Source: Armillaria gallica
Taxonomy: Eukaryota; Basidiomycota; Agaricomycetes; Agaricales; Physalacriaceae
DNA length: 64,000 nt
Reading direction: 5' to 3'
NCBI GenBank assembly: GCA_037576215.1
Contig: JBANDB010000006.1
Span: 1,798,001 to 1,862,000, forward strand
Part shown: positions 34,726 to 46,499 of the stretch, in pieces
How the letters are laid out: each line of letters begins with the position of its first letter
How positions within the stretch are numbered: position 1 is the stretch's first letter
Program-made: the position numbers and the translations under genes
The notes under the pieces: generated by a model
What the model was told of the DNA's origin: nothing
Database searches by the model: none
Seen by the model: the letters and a program-made list of their open reading frames with translations, nothing else

Positions 34726-36029
34726 AGCAAATAAACACTGACTTGACCCCGACCCAGACGATCAGCATTGGCGTAGCAATCGCCCTCGCCACTCTCATTT
34801 TTCTCACAGTCCTTCTAACCGTCGCATACATCGAGGAGGTCCGGAACCTTCTCACCAGAACAGGAGTCCTAGTACCAAGGACTCCCCAAACCGATTTCAG
34901 AACTGCCCCATTCCTGTGACACTATGTCGACCCCTACACCCCCGAACCCAGACAAGCAGTGGGCCAGACGAGTCTGGCATCCGGGTGCTCAACAACAAGC
35001 AACGCCCATCAGAGGACGACCACTGTTCGGGACTCCTTCCTTGATGAACACATCCCGCAAAACGCGACCCCGGGCCCCAGTAGGATACGGCGATCCGCCG
35101 AGTCCTCCGCTGAGGTCGAACAACCCGTTCAGGGTCAGACGAGGCTACAGCCTGCATGACGAGGAGCCGCCTTCCCCGAGGATGAGGGCAGCATCCCCTA
35201 CATCAGCGAAGACGACCAGGCTGCAATCGCTGCCTGGTTTGAACAGAACCTTTGTCCATGGCTACGGGAGTGGGAACAACCGGTACAACCCTCAGACAGC
35301 TCAGACCTCACCAAGTGGTTCGAGCAGAACGGCACCCGCACCAGTAGCCCAGACCTGGACGCCCCCAAGTGGCTGGCAATACACAAAAGGATACACACCC
35401 CCCGACCCAGCTACCCAGAGCCAGCAGGAGCTCTACCATTTGCTCCTGATGAGCCAGAGCCAGACCAGATCCCCTTCCCTGGGGACCCCGAACCCGATCT
35501 CTGGGGAGACAACGACGACACCGCCGTCAACCCCTTCGCTGACCCAGTCCGAAAACGAAGGGACAGTGATCCCCTCAACCCGTTCGGGCCCAACTACGAG
35601 TGGCCTGAACTCGCCGACGTCAACTGAACTATTCTCGGCCCCTATGTCACCGCTGCCTGGGAGCTCAGACAGCGGGACTTCGATGCCCGAGCCGGTTGGC
35701 CCCACAACCAGTACCCATGAGTCCACATGGACTACTACCTCGCCACCGAGCGAGGCGACGAACCCCTGGGACGACGAAACTCCGAGGGGAGTTTTTACGA
35801 CAGCTGGACCCCGAGCATTGTGGCCCAAATCCACAAAAACACAGATCGGTCCATCTTTCCCCCATCCACAGGAAGGCAAATCGAGACCAAGTCCTGAGTG
35901 GGGCCCCTATGGTCAGGTGGCGATGTCGGAGTTCGCCCAAGAACAGCAAAAGAACAGGCGGCCCTGGAGGCCGATCTCAATGCCCTTGCCATCTTGGAGC
36001 AGGAGCGCCTGGAGGGAGAACCTCACTGA
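34722..36029 (+). pseudogene. LTR-B ORF-a: membrane-anchored acidic frame overlapping Gag
   Basis: Begins MKQINTDLTPTQTISIG, with a membrane segment IALATLIFLTVLLTVAY, then a long polar, acidic, Trp-containing sequence (for example AAIAAWFEQNLCPWLREWEQ and PDEPEPDQIPFPGDPEPDLW). Interrupted only by TGA codons (34917, 35157, 35625, 35718, 35895 and 36027), each explicable as CGA to TGA. From 34924 it overlaps the Gag extension, which lies in the +1 frame, the same relation as in LTR-C. Composition is far from random: acidic and aromatic clusters persist for over 400 codons. Confidence 0.5.
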
Positions 36030-37416
36030 GGGGTTCAACCTTGACTGGGAGACGTTCGGGAACCTCGACCAAGAACTCCCTGAACCCCTCCCCAACTTCC
36101 TGCCTAGACAACAAGATCCGCGATGACCTGGGTATGTGGGACCCAAGACCAGCCGAATGATAGCAGGGGCAGGCATGGAGACCCTGCCAGAAATGAACGA
36201 CGAGTGGGGAAGACCCAACCAAGGGGCAGGGACAGCACCGCCACAACCGCTGGCACCCAATGAAGGAGACCAACTGCAGCAGCTAATGTGACAGATGGCG
36301 CAGCTGCGAGACGACCTGATTGACCTGCGCCACAGGCAACAACAGAGAGGACGGCCCGGGGCCCCGCCATATCGGCCCGACCCCGACCACTATTCGATCC
36401 CAAGGCCTCCCGGATGGATGCCCCCGGGACAAGGACCAGTAGGCGACTGAGATGCGAACGACCTGCCAGCTTTCCTTGGGGCAAAGCCAATTCTCGTAAA
36501 GCCACCAGAACTGTTCAAAGGGGAGCACGACGACATGGACCAATTCCTCGGAGACTGTAACACCTACTTCGAGGTGTTCCGACACCAGTTCTGAGGAATA
36601 TCATCCCTCATGGTGGTCTTCGCGACCTCTCACTTCGCCGAGAGAGCCAAAGACTGGTGGAACCACCGATGAAAAACCTACTGGACAAACGACCCCAGAG
36701 ACCCAGCGGGACCGCGGTATCGATATCCACACTGGGAGGACTTTGTCCTCAGATTCAAGGTGCAATTCAGAGATCCCACCGTAGAAGAAATGCATGACAA
36801 GAAGATGAAGGAGATGAAAATGGCGGGCGATGCGGCCACAGTCTATTTCCAGAAGCTGGAAATAGAGGCCACACTGGCGGGAAGGCATGATGACACAGGA
36901 CCATGGGGAATCATGGTCGCTGCAGTAAGAGCGGGGGTCCCCTCTAGCTATACCCACATCATCTCCGACATTGGTCTCGGAATCCCTCAAGACTACAACA
37001 AATGGAAGGACTGCATCCTCGGCATATACAAAGAACGCCAGCGTAACAAGGCCTACAACGAGGCACATGGGATCGAGGGGCCATGGAATGACAAGCACCC
37101 ACATCCCAGACAGAAGCAGATTACCGCCCCCAGCCACAAGAACGTCGCAGGGGGCGCGACCAATTCCTCGACAAGCAAGCCGAATGACAGGCCACGCAAC
37201 TCCAAAGGGTGGTACACTCTGGCAGGAAATGACGCAAAGATGCAGATTGACTGAAAGAAGTACATGGCCGAGGGGCGATGCTTCAACTGCCACAAGATGG
37301 GGCACATCTCGAAGGATTGCCCAGAGCCGAAGAAGAAGAGGGAGGTTCGTGCTATCATGATGGGAGAAGACGTACTGCTTGCCGATAGTACGAAGGTGGA
37401 AGAGATAAAAGAGTAG
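34924..37416 (+). pseudogene. LTR-B Gag with 400-residue N-terminal extension
   Basis: The first 400 codons (MSTPTPPNPDKQWARRVW...) are open, Ser/Pro/Thr-rich and disordered. A TGA at 36124-36126 follows CGA; the same frame continues through MNDEWGRPNQGAG, a coiled QLQQLM.QMAQLRDDLIDLRH, the capsid-like KPPELFKGEHDDMDQFLGDC, FVLRFKVQFRDPTVEEM and a zinc knuckle CFNCHKMGHISKDC, to TAG at 37414. Five further in-frame TGAs. Gag forms the virus-like particle shell; the N-terminal extension is unusual for Ty3 elements. Confidence 0.7.
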
Positions 37417-39114
37417 GTCGTCTGGCACTCGATTCCACCACGACGACCAAGGACATTATGGGTGCACACCCATCTACTGCTGAGCGGACTGATTCTTTAC
37501 ATACAGACATTTTTACTATGCATTCGGCTATACCCTGACCCCCAAGTGTGGGGTTGGTTTCTACGACTTCTGTTGATACAAACAATATACGGCCTACGTT
37601 GATGAACCTATAGACTCCTGCGGGCAGAAAACACAAGACCTGTAACGGCGAGTGTAGTTAAGCACAGAATCTGAAGGCAGGTTCTAGCGAGTCTAGTCTT
37701 GCACCTCCATGCAATGACTGTAGCTTCCTGGTGATGTAGCGAAGGATCGCTACGCTTTGTTATGATTCTCTGAAGGCTGTTCAGAGGCTCAAAGTATGTA
37801 CGTGAACTTTCCTGGAAGGGAAGAGGTGTGTAAACGTGGGTGTATGCTGAGCAGGGGCGACCTAGATGCGGCGCAAACTATGTGGTGTTGAAATCCTAGC
37901 TGCGGATTCGGTTGGGGAACTCTATGTGAGTTAATGAAGCTGGTGCTCAAGATGTGAGCGAGGTTTTGTCCAAGATAAAGTATGTGCAAGCAAGATATAG
38001 CTCTAAACGATCCTAATATCAAGCAAGTCAGTACTAATCTTGAGTCGAGTTGAAAGGGCAAGGGTAGCAAACTTTCTCTTCTATGAGAAAGGTAGCTAAA
38101 GCCCCAAGGTGTCTAACTCTATAAGAGTTAAGTGGTGTTGTTTCCTAAGTTCGGAAACGGTAGTACTGGGTTGTTAGTGGCTAAAGGGCTTCAATCCTAG
38201 CTGCAGATTGCTCTTTAAAGTGCACAGGTATGCGAGCAAACTTAAAATGTTGAGGATGCTTCGCAAGGGTAACCAGTAAAGGTTTCCTAGCAAAGTTTTT
38301 GGAGTGGAGGTAAGCACACGAAGTTATAGGTAACTATATTAACAAAGGGAAAGTTCGCTAAGCGTTATTTCTCTAATGAACAGTAGAGAAGCAATAACTT
38401 CGGGTGTGTGTATCGGATTTAGGAGGTGTGTAAGGTAGTGTACTTGTGGGCAAGTAACTCCCTGGGGGTTTGTCTCCTTTTCTTTCGTACTTTTAGTTAG
38501 CTACTTTTATACTACTTTGAGAATTACTTGTATGTAAGCTACATTTGTCCTTGCCCTGTTAATTCGCAACACAAGCGAACTATTTACTGTGCAATAGAGT
38601 ATTCTTGTCCTTTCCTTACTAATGCTGAGTTGAGATCTGTCAGCAGCTGTGCAACTTTAAGAACTACACAACTGTGCATGGCTGTGCATAACTGTGCATG
38701 TAGCTTCAGTTACTGTGCAATGCTGCTGCAATGCGAACTTTCTGTGCATTTACTAAGCCATGAACTGTGCAAAGTAAACAGCCTTGGTAAGGCTTTAACT
38801 GCTGCTGACTGTAGCAAATTATAATAGTTCGCTAACTTGTCATTAGAGTTGCGTAATAGGATTCAGGATCAAAGTGCCTGACAATCATGGCTGTGCTTTG
38901 ATATGAAGGTTCGGAAGGGGTGGAATATCACTAGATCATTATAGATCCGCGAATTTATGAGTGTACAGAGCCTGGAGGCTCATCAACGTGCCATTCATCG
39001 ACTTATACCCACGCACCCATTCTAGAATCGAACAACCGATACGACATCCTTCGGGACACAGACTCTACTGACGATGTTTCTTTAGACGACTCTCCCCCAC
39101 AAGGGGGGATAGCT
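37417..39114 (+). other. LTR-B gag-pol spacer with an unexplained ~1.2-kb block
   Basis: LTR-C has only a short gag-pol junction, so most of this is extra. From about 37640 (TGTAACGGCGAG) to about 38890 the sequence has no coding frame and a different texture: the phrase AATCCTAGCTGC(A/G)GATT occurs twice (about 37892 and 38195), and CTGTGCA recurs many times between 38578 and 38780. It may be a solo LTR or SINE-like insertion, but no clean target duplication was found. Confidence 0.45.
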
Positions 39115-42100
39115 GTGGGCTCTCACTCAATGCATGCCGTAGTGGGGAAACCCGCCGCAAGAAGAATGGCTAATCGACTGGCAAGTAGCTCATTGCGAGT
39201 GAACGCATCGATCGAAAAGGTGACCACCACATCACCACCCATCTTAACAGCGGCGCCTCGGATGCGTGACCTCGCGACTCAAGGTGATTCCAAGGACAGT
39301 GGGGCATGCATCGCAAGACAGGACTGACTGGATGGGGCAAGGGACACGACGCCCTCCTCTGGGAGGTGTGCACACCTTGATGAAGCGGCCCCCCAGGCTT
39401 GGAAAATAGCTGCGGCGAAATCCGGCTTGGACACAGGGAATACCACAAGGATGGACGAACTGGCTAGTAGAGCTCATGTAGCCGAAGTCAAGACCCCTTC
39501 CTGTGACCAGTCATGGGGTCTGCGCCCCTGGGGACACACCCCAATGACCGAAGGGAGATCGGGAACCCTGAAAGAAATGAGGGACCCTATGGGACCGCAA
39601 GGCCCCTTTACGGGCCCGGGAGTAGTTGGCTCAACTGGTAATTCTGTTGATTCGGTCCAAGTCCCACCTTGTGCCTCCGCACGCATTTGCGGCCAAGATC
39701 AGGGTGCCGCTCCCAGGAAATGCACCTCTGGTTCCCTACTCGTGACTGGAGAGGACGACAAGAAAGCTGAACGGAAGGAAGCCGCTAGCACCCAGGCGGT
39801 AGAAAGGGGGCCTCAGGTAACAATGATTGAAGTACCTGACGACGAGGATGACATGTCCTTCCAGAAATGGCTTGCTGCTGGCAGCCCGATGATTTCCCCG
39901 AAGCGACGATCTGCCTCACTTCCGATGCCACCCGAATCCCTGACTCATGCCACAAAGAGTCTCCCTAACAAGGGGGTCGAGGTGACCTCACCAATGGTAG
40001 CTGCGCCCCAAAAGGCCAGTGCGAAGGTTCAAGAGGTCCCTCATCGATGGATGAAGCCTTTCGAGGTAGACTGGACACTACGAGCCGTTTGTGAAGCAAG
40101 CAGCGACAGCGCCACTTGCGCCGTCCTATGTCTTTGGATCCACAAAGACTGAATGGGGAGCTCACTGACGAATTTCTCTCCAAACTCCGAGAACAGGGCG
40201 AACTCGCCCACGAACGACTCTATGAACTCCGGGAACCCATCCGATACATACGGGGGGCCTCGGGTGACTTCATGGTGCCCGTCACCATCGAACCCTGCAC
40301 AGGACGAAAGGTCCTAAGCACGAAAGCCTTGATTGACAGCGGCTGTACGGGGAGTGCGATTAACTGCACCTATGTAGAAGCCCATGACCTAGACACGAAA
40401 AAGGTGTTAGTACTCATTCCGGTGTACAACGTGGATGGAACCCGCAACAAAGGCGGGGACATCATTGAATTCGTCAAAATGTGCTTAACCATTGGCGAAC
40501 ATCGCAAACGAATTGACCTTGCCGTCACCAACCTTGGAGGCAAGGACATTTATCTCAGACACGACTGGCTCAAGCACCACAACCCGAGTATAAACTGGAA
40601 GACCGGCAGCGTCATATTCGGATGTTGCCAATGCGTCAAGAACCACATCGAACTTTCCGACGCAGATCCCGACGACCGTTGGGATGAAGAACTTGAAGAG
40701 GGCGACACGATTCTCGCTGTCCGAATGGAAGAAGAACTCGTTGTTTGCACAATGCATCATGCCAACGACCTGGCGGCCAAGGCCAAGGCCAACAAGCTGA
40801 AGAAGACCTTTGAGGAGATGGTACCAGAGCACTATCACTCCTTCCGCGACCTGTTCTCGAAAGACAACTTCGATGAACTACCTGACCGAAAGCTGTGGGA
40901 TCACGCCATCAAGCTGGTACCAAACGCGAAGTTGACACTAGACTGCAAGGTCTACCCTCTGAACCGAAACGAACAGGAACAGCTCGACAAGTTCCTTGAC
41001 GAGAACCTGGAGTCTGGATGGATCTGCCCTTCCAAATCTCCCTTTGCGTCCCCCTTCTTCTTCGTCAAAAAGAAGGATGGCACGCTATGACCCGTACAGG
41101 ACTACCGCAAGCTTAACGAGATGACGATCAAGAACCGATACCCGCTACCACTCATCTCCGAACTCATCGACAAGCTGCGCGGCGCCAAGTACTTCACAAA
41201 ACTCGACGTTTGTTGGGGATACAACAACATCTGAATCAAGGAAGGGGACGAGGAAAAGGCCATCTTCCGAATGAACAGAGGGCTCTTCGAGCCGACCGTA
41301 ATGTTCTTAGGGCTCACCAATTCACCCGTGACATTTTAGTGGATGATGAACGACATCTTCAAAGACCTGATCACTGAAGGCAAGGTCATGATCTACTTGG
41401 ACGACATCTTGATCTTCTCCAAGGACCTGGGAGAGCACCAACAGATTGTAAAGCGCGTTCTCCAATGCCTTCGTGAAAACAAGCTCTTCCTCAAGGCAGA
41501 GAAGTGTGAATTCGAGGTCCTCGAGACAGAGTACCTTGGCATCATAATCAGCCAGGACTCCATTTGAATGGACCCTGTCAAAATTGCGGGAATCGCAGAA
41601 TGGCCGACGCCACGACGAAAAAAGGAACTACAGTTGTTCCTAGGATTCACGAACTTCTATCGGAAGTTCATCAAGATGTACTTGAAGGTTGTCAAGCCGC
41701 TCACGCAGCTCACAGGCAACGTGGAATGGAAGTGGGGAGACGCCCAGGACAAAGCCTTCCAAGAACTGAAACGACGCATGGCCGAGAACGTTATCCTGGC
41801 CATCCTGAATGACGATGACCCATTCTGAGTCGAAGCCAATGCCAGTAAAGGTGCTGTTGGCGCTGTCCTCAGCCAGCAGCAGAATGGAGTCTGGCACCCG
41901 GTGGCCTTCATGTCGAAGTCACTCAGCACCACGGAAAGAAACTATGAAATCTACAACAAAGAGCTGTTAGCAATCATGCTTGCACTCTCCGAATGGCGCC
42001 ACTACCTTATGGGTGCTGCCAAAGACGTAGAAATCTGAACGGATCATCAAAACCTCCAGTACTTCCGACTCCCTCAGAAGCTGAACTGACAACAGGCGTG

Positions 42101-43814
42101 CTGGGTAACTGAGCTTGCGGAATACCACTTCAAACTCTTCCACAAACTCGGCGCCCAAAATGTGAAAGCCGATTTGCTTTCTCGATGACAGGACCACGAT
42201 CAAGGAGTGAAGGACAACGATGACATCGTCGTCCTCCAACTGGCGCACTTCCGTGCCCTCATCATGCCAACAACCAGCAAAGTTCATCAGTGCATCAAAG
42301 AAGCGACTTGACAAGAGGAATTGTGGGACAAAGGCATCGCCACGTCCCTCAATCACGAACGAGGAGTATCCCGAAAGGAAGGGATCTTGTATTATGACAA
42401 CCAAATCTACGTGCCAAGAAAGCACGCACTCCGAGGAGAAATTATCTCCCAGTACCACGACCATATCACCGCTGGTCATCCAGGAATCAAGAAGATGAAG
42501 GAGCTCATGCTCCGCGATTACTGGTGGCCAAAGATGAAGAAGGACATCGAAGCCTACGTCAAGGGCTGCGAGATGTGCCAGTGAACAAAGTCGAGCACTG
42601 CTGCCAAGGCAGCACCACTCTACCTGAATGCAGTGCCAGTTGGACCATGGATGCACATATCCGTCGACATGGTCGCCAGACTCCCTGACTCGAACGGACA
42701 CGACGCGATCCTGATGATCGTCGACCGATTCTCAAAAGCCATCATCCCAGTCGCCTGTAACACCGAGCTGTCAGCCGAAGGATGGGCCCGAATCCTCAGA
42801 GACCATGTCTATGCATGCCATGGAATGCCCCAAGTAGTCATTTCTGACCATGGCCTGCAATTCGTATCGAAGTTCATGAAGGAACTGTACCGAATGCTCG
42901 ATATCACGCCCAACGTGTCCACGGCATTCCACCCACAGACAGATGGACAGACCAAGTGAGTTAACCAAGAGGTCAAAAAATACCTTCGCATCTTCGTTAA
43001 CCACCGACAAACCAACTGGAGCGACTGGCTCCTGCTTGCTGAGTTCACACACAACAACCACATTCACAGCGCGACAGGCAAGAGTCCTTTCATGGTACTC
43101 TACGGCCGAAACCCCAGAGTCCTCCCTGACTCTCAACGATCCTCCCCAATCTCGAACCCCGCCGCCGAAGACTTCGTCAAGAAAATGACTAAAGTCCACG
43201 CCGAAACCCAGAAGGCACTTGAGGAAGCCGCCGGAAAAATGAAGAACCAGTATGACAAAAGGAAACGCGCCGCTCACCCATACCAGATTGGCAACCGCGT
43301 GTGGCTCGACGCCACAAATCTTCACCTTCCCCAACCAAAGAAGAAGCTCGACGACAAGTGTGTCGGACCCTTCTTGATCCTCGAAAAAGCGGGTGCCAGC
43401 ACATACAAACTCAAGCTGCTGCCTCACTGGAAGATTCACCCGCGCTTCAACGAGAAGCTCTTGACCCCATACACACTGCCGGCGTTCCCTAATCAGGAAT
43501 TACTGCCACCACCACCACCCGACCTCATCAAAGATGAAGAAGAATATGAAATCGAAGAAGTCCTTGACTCTCGAACCCGACCAATCCAAGGGAGACGAGG
43601 GAAGAGGTCACGACAAGCCATCGACTACTTCGTCAAGTGGAAAGGATGGACACGGGAGCACAACTCCTGGGTCAGAGACGACGACATGGGCAATGTGCAG
43701 GAAGCGATTAAGGAGTATGAAGACAAGACCAGTCATGCACGACAAGTCAACATACCCAAAGTTGAAGACTATTGGAACTCGACACGGAGCGACTCGGAAA
43801 ACGACAAGCCTTAA
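39115..43814 (+). pseudogene. LTR-B Pol: protease, RT, RNase H, integrase, chromodomain; heavily interrupted
   Basis: Polar N-terminal region, then a frame jump at the GGGG run 40155-40158, protease (ALIDSGCTGSAINCTYVEAH), RT (FFFVKKKDGTL; YLDDILIFSKD), RNase H, integrase zinc finger (HDHITAGHPGIKKMKELML...CEMC), catalytic core (HISVDMVARLPDSNGHDAIL; FHPQTDGQTK) and a C-terminal chromodomain (EYEIEEVLDSRTRPIQ...DYFVKWKGWTREHNSWV). Chromodomains target integration to heterochromatin in chromoviruses. About a dozen stops; all but one (TAG near 41338) are TGA, mostly where relatives have Arg. Confidence 0.88.
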
Positions 43815-43850
43815 TGGCAGTCGGGACGCCTGCCTTTAAGGAGGGGGTAA

Positions 43851-44260
43851 TGTTACAATTTTTCACTTTTTCTTTATCTCGGCACCTCGGTACCATATCT
43901 TATCACGGCACCTTGGCACCACAATCGACCACACGATGCCCAGCTCTTATCCATGCCTTTGATGCATGACAGCTCAGCTGCCTGGATACTGACAGGTCTC
44001 TTGACGTTTATCGCCCGACAACCACGCGACTCGATTATTATTAGAAATGAACCAAATGGTATATAAGTAGCGTAGCTCTCAGCCTTGTACCCTAGCTTCG
44101 AGCTAAGTTAATACATACCAGACTTATTCTCTCATCTTCCTGCTATGCGTTATCTGCTTGCACTCAAGGTCTGTGAGTATTGCCACTATTGAGGTTCAAC
44201 CCAAAGTGCGAGGTTATCTCAATCAGTGCTTACTTGTTCCACCCGAGTCCGGGCATAACA
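43851..44260 (+). repeat. LTR-B 3' LTR
   Basis: 410 bp, same ends as the 5' copy, preceded by the polypurine tract AAGGAGGGGGTAA. Differs from the 5' LTR mostly by C/T and G/A changes. Confidence 0.9.
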
Positions 44261-44265
44261 CATGA

Positions 44266-44716
44266 TCATGCCCACCATCGAGGAAACCCATCGGAACATA
44301 CAGACTGCCACCAGAAATATCCATCTTTGGGACAACACAGTCACCGGTTCTCTCAACCATGACCGTGACATGAAAATGAATGAGGGACTTATCTGGTACA
44401 ATGGCAGGATCTATGTCCCCCGGGATCATGCACTTTGTGGAGAAATCATTGCTCGATCTCATGACCATGTCACCGCCAGACACCCAGGCATTGAAAAGAC
44501 CAAGGAGCTCATGTTCTGGTGGCCAAAGATGAAAAAAGATATTGAGGCCTACGTAAGGGCCTGCGAGACTTGTCAGCGAATGAAGAGTGGCACTCAAGAA
44601 AAAGCGGCACCCCTCTATCCCAACGAAATACCCTCCTGTCCATGGACCCACATCTCAGTGGACATGGTAACAGGATTACCCAAGAGCAATGGCCATGATG
44701 CCATCCTTGTAATCAT
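44266..44716 (+). pseudogene. LTR-A Pol, distal part (integrase N-terminus)
   Basis: Resumes after the LTR-B insertion with MPTIEETHRNIQTATRNIHL, the zinc-binding HDHVTARHPGIEKTKELMF...CETCQRMK, and HISVDMVTGLPKSNGHDAIL, then leaves homology at ILVI. The catalytic core, chromodomain and 3' LTR of LTR-A are absent. Confidence 0.85.
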
Positions 44717-46068
44717 GAAATTTTTTGTGCACAGAATTTAAATAAAAGATGCAAAACCCATGTCATACGGGTACCCGGTGCCGGTTATTAGTACTGCCCA
44801 GATAACCAGATCACATTTCAAATAACCAGATAGGGTCCACCCACTGTAATGGGGGTTGGCTAGGTTCAGCACTGAATATCCCGCCCTCCCGCTTGTTGCT
44901 TGACACAGAAAAAAATGGTACGGGCCAATAGAATATTATTTGATGTTTTGGCATTGCCTCCTGAGCCAGGTGCAGCCTATTTTGGCTGGATGCGACCACG
45001 CATGCTTGGATGTAGCTGGTCGTGGAAATATATTGTTCCCAATCCAGCAGGCTGGTAAATTTTTGAACCAGGTTGCAATTTGAATGTCACCCACAGTAGT
45101 ATAGTCTTCGTACTTAACAGTGTAGAAATGTGTATTGCTTGCTCAATTGTTCAATTTTATTGGCTGTTTATCTCTCCAGCAAGCAAATACCATTCCGACA
45201 AATTTCGGAGTTTGCCGGATGGACCTCAAATGGTGCACACTTCGCAAGACTTGTAATTTTACATTTTGGAGGGCCTCAGGGGGTCTGGAATAAGCTTATT
45301 TTCTTCAGGATACTCAGTATAGATGCAGACTTTATTCCTAATGTGTAGATACTTAGTGAATATGATACTAACAGCAGAAAACCACATTCTTTCGAGAGTA
45401 GATTTGATTTGACAACACCAAATCATTTGGTATTATCTTAGAAATGCCATATGACACATGCCTGGAGTATTATAAACTAATTTATGACATTTCCCTGAGT
45501 AGGAGGCATGATTATTATGTCCACTATGGTGAACGACCAAATGAAAGCTCACATTGAAATCAACTTTTGCTTCAGGGATTGAAGGCCATAGTGAGCTGTA
45601 TGTTGGCAGATCGGGGTGGATCGGATATGTAGTCCAAGTTTTATCAGGTATATATTTATAGATTCCAGTGGTTCTGTACTCATTCAGGCTGCGAGGAATC
45701 CTACAGACCTTTAATGTGTTTTAAAAATGCAAAAATGCAGAGTTTGTCCTGAGAAATACTCTTTTGCAAAGGCTACACATACTGGGATTGAATATAAAGT
45801 ACACAAGTATACTATATACACATATAGAGCTGTCTTAAGATCTTTTTCCATGACTCAGAGAGGCTGGTGCAAGCAGAGGATGCATCTCGAGAATGCATTT
45901 CCGTTGCTCAATCACCCCGGACCGTAAGTCTGCACAGTGATCAAGTGGCTGTGCAGCTTCTTTTTCTCCTTTTCACCACTACCTTGCCTCACCTTGACAT
46001 TCACCTAGCATGCAAATAGTGCTCTATATGAGTATAAATGGTACATTTCATTTATGTTGTCTGCTTTA
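44717..46068. mobile_element. R2, left part: hAT-like repeat copy split by LTR-C
   Basis: Diverged copy of the R1 family: CCCGCCCTCCCGCTTGTTG (44880) and GAGTGGCTG-like GATCAAGTGGCTGTGCAGC (45943) match R1 landmarks in the same order. The inverted end seen in R1 is not evident near 44717. The partner half is at 54502-55500, where a GGCAGCCCCAAGAGCCCC block continues the R1 order. Confidence 0.55.
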
Positions 46069-46073
46069 ACTTA

Positions 46074-46464
46074 TATTAGACCTGAACTCCTATCAATGAC
46101 AAACAACGGCTGTCTCGTGTTCGGGCAGTCACCGATGTTATCTTGAATAGGCGAAACAGCTAAGTCTTTAGTTACGTGGCAATAGAATAAGCGATAGATT
46201 CAGTATGGATTAAAGTTAGTTCGAGGCTGGCGTACATGAAGTAAAAGCTACTGGTTAAGTACGAAGGATGAGGGTCTAATCATAAGCCATCTGTGAGTGG
46301 TCGATAACGAAGTACAAGGACTTGGAGCCGCAGCACACAATATTGAAGCGAGAGCGTGGAGACTTGGGAGATAACATGGGAACGTTCTCCTGTAGATGTC
46401 GGCCCGGTCGGTCCGGAGTAAGAGATAAGATAAGATAAAGGAAAAAAGTGAATAAATCGTAACA
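46074..46464 (-). repeat. LTR-C 3' LTR
   Basis: 391 bp; on the minus strand begins TGTTACGATTTATTCA and ends GGTCTAATA. Same length as the other copy. Confidence 0.93.
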
Positions 46465-46499
46465 TTACCCCCTCATTAAGGCAGGCGTCCCGACTGCTG

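Larger units (their letters stand above)
33546..44260 (+). mobile_element. LTR-B: 10.7-kb Ty3-type chromovirus inserted in LTR-A pol
   Basis: Two 410-bp LTRs, TGTTAC...TAACA, flanked by CATGA (33541-33545 and 44261-44265). Order: LTR, two overlapping hydrophobic leader ORFs, ORF-a overlapping the Gag extension, Gag with zinc knuckle, a 1.7-kb spacer with an unexplained block, Pol with chromodomain, polypurine tract AAGGAGGGGG (43838-43847), LTR. The LTRs differ at roughly 15 sites, nearly all transitions, so it is older than LTR-C. It is dead: about a dozen nonsense codons in pol. Confidence 0.9.
23316..44716 (+). mobile_element. LTR-A: decayed Ty3-type (chromovirus-like) retrotransposon, host of nested insertions
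   Basis: Plus-strand element broken into segments: partial 5' LTR and accessory region (23316-25723), Gag and Pol (28916-33540), distal Pol (44266-44716). It is interrupted by a MITE (24501-25432), a hAT-like element (25731-28908) and LTR-B (33546-44260). Reading frames resume across each insertion: VADRD... to DWA...AGIDYAYYGY over the hAT-like copy, and SPEHFRAM to IMPTIEETH over LTR-B. Most in-frame stops are TGA where LTR-C has Arg. The 3' LTR is not seen; the integrase breaks off after GHDAILVI at about 44716. Confidence 0.85.

Noticed and set aside
37640..38890. CTGTGCA cluster as a CRISPR-like array
   Set aside because: Units are 7 nt with irregular spacing and the genome is eukaryotic; no repeat-spacer structure.
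41967..42701. 244-codon minus-strand ORF inside LTR-B pol
   Set aside because: Antisense shadow of pol; the sense strand carries clear RNase H and integrase motifs.
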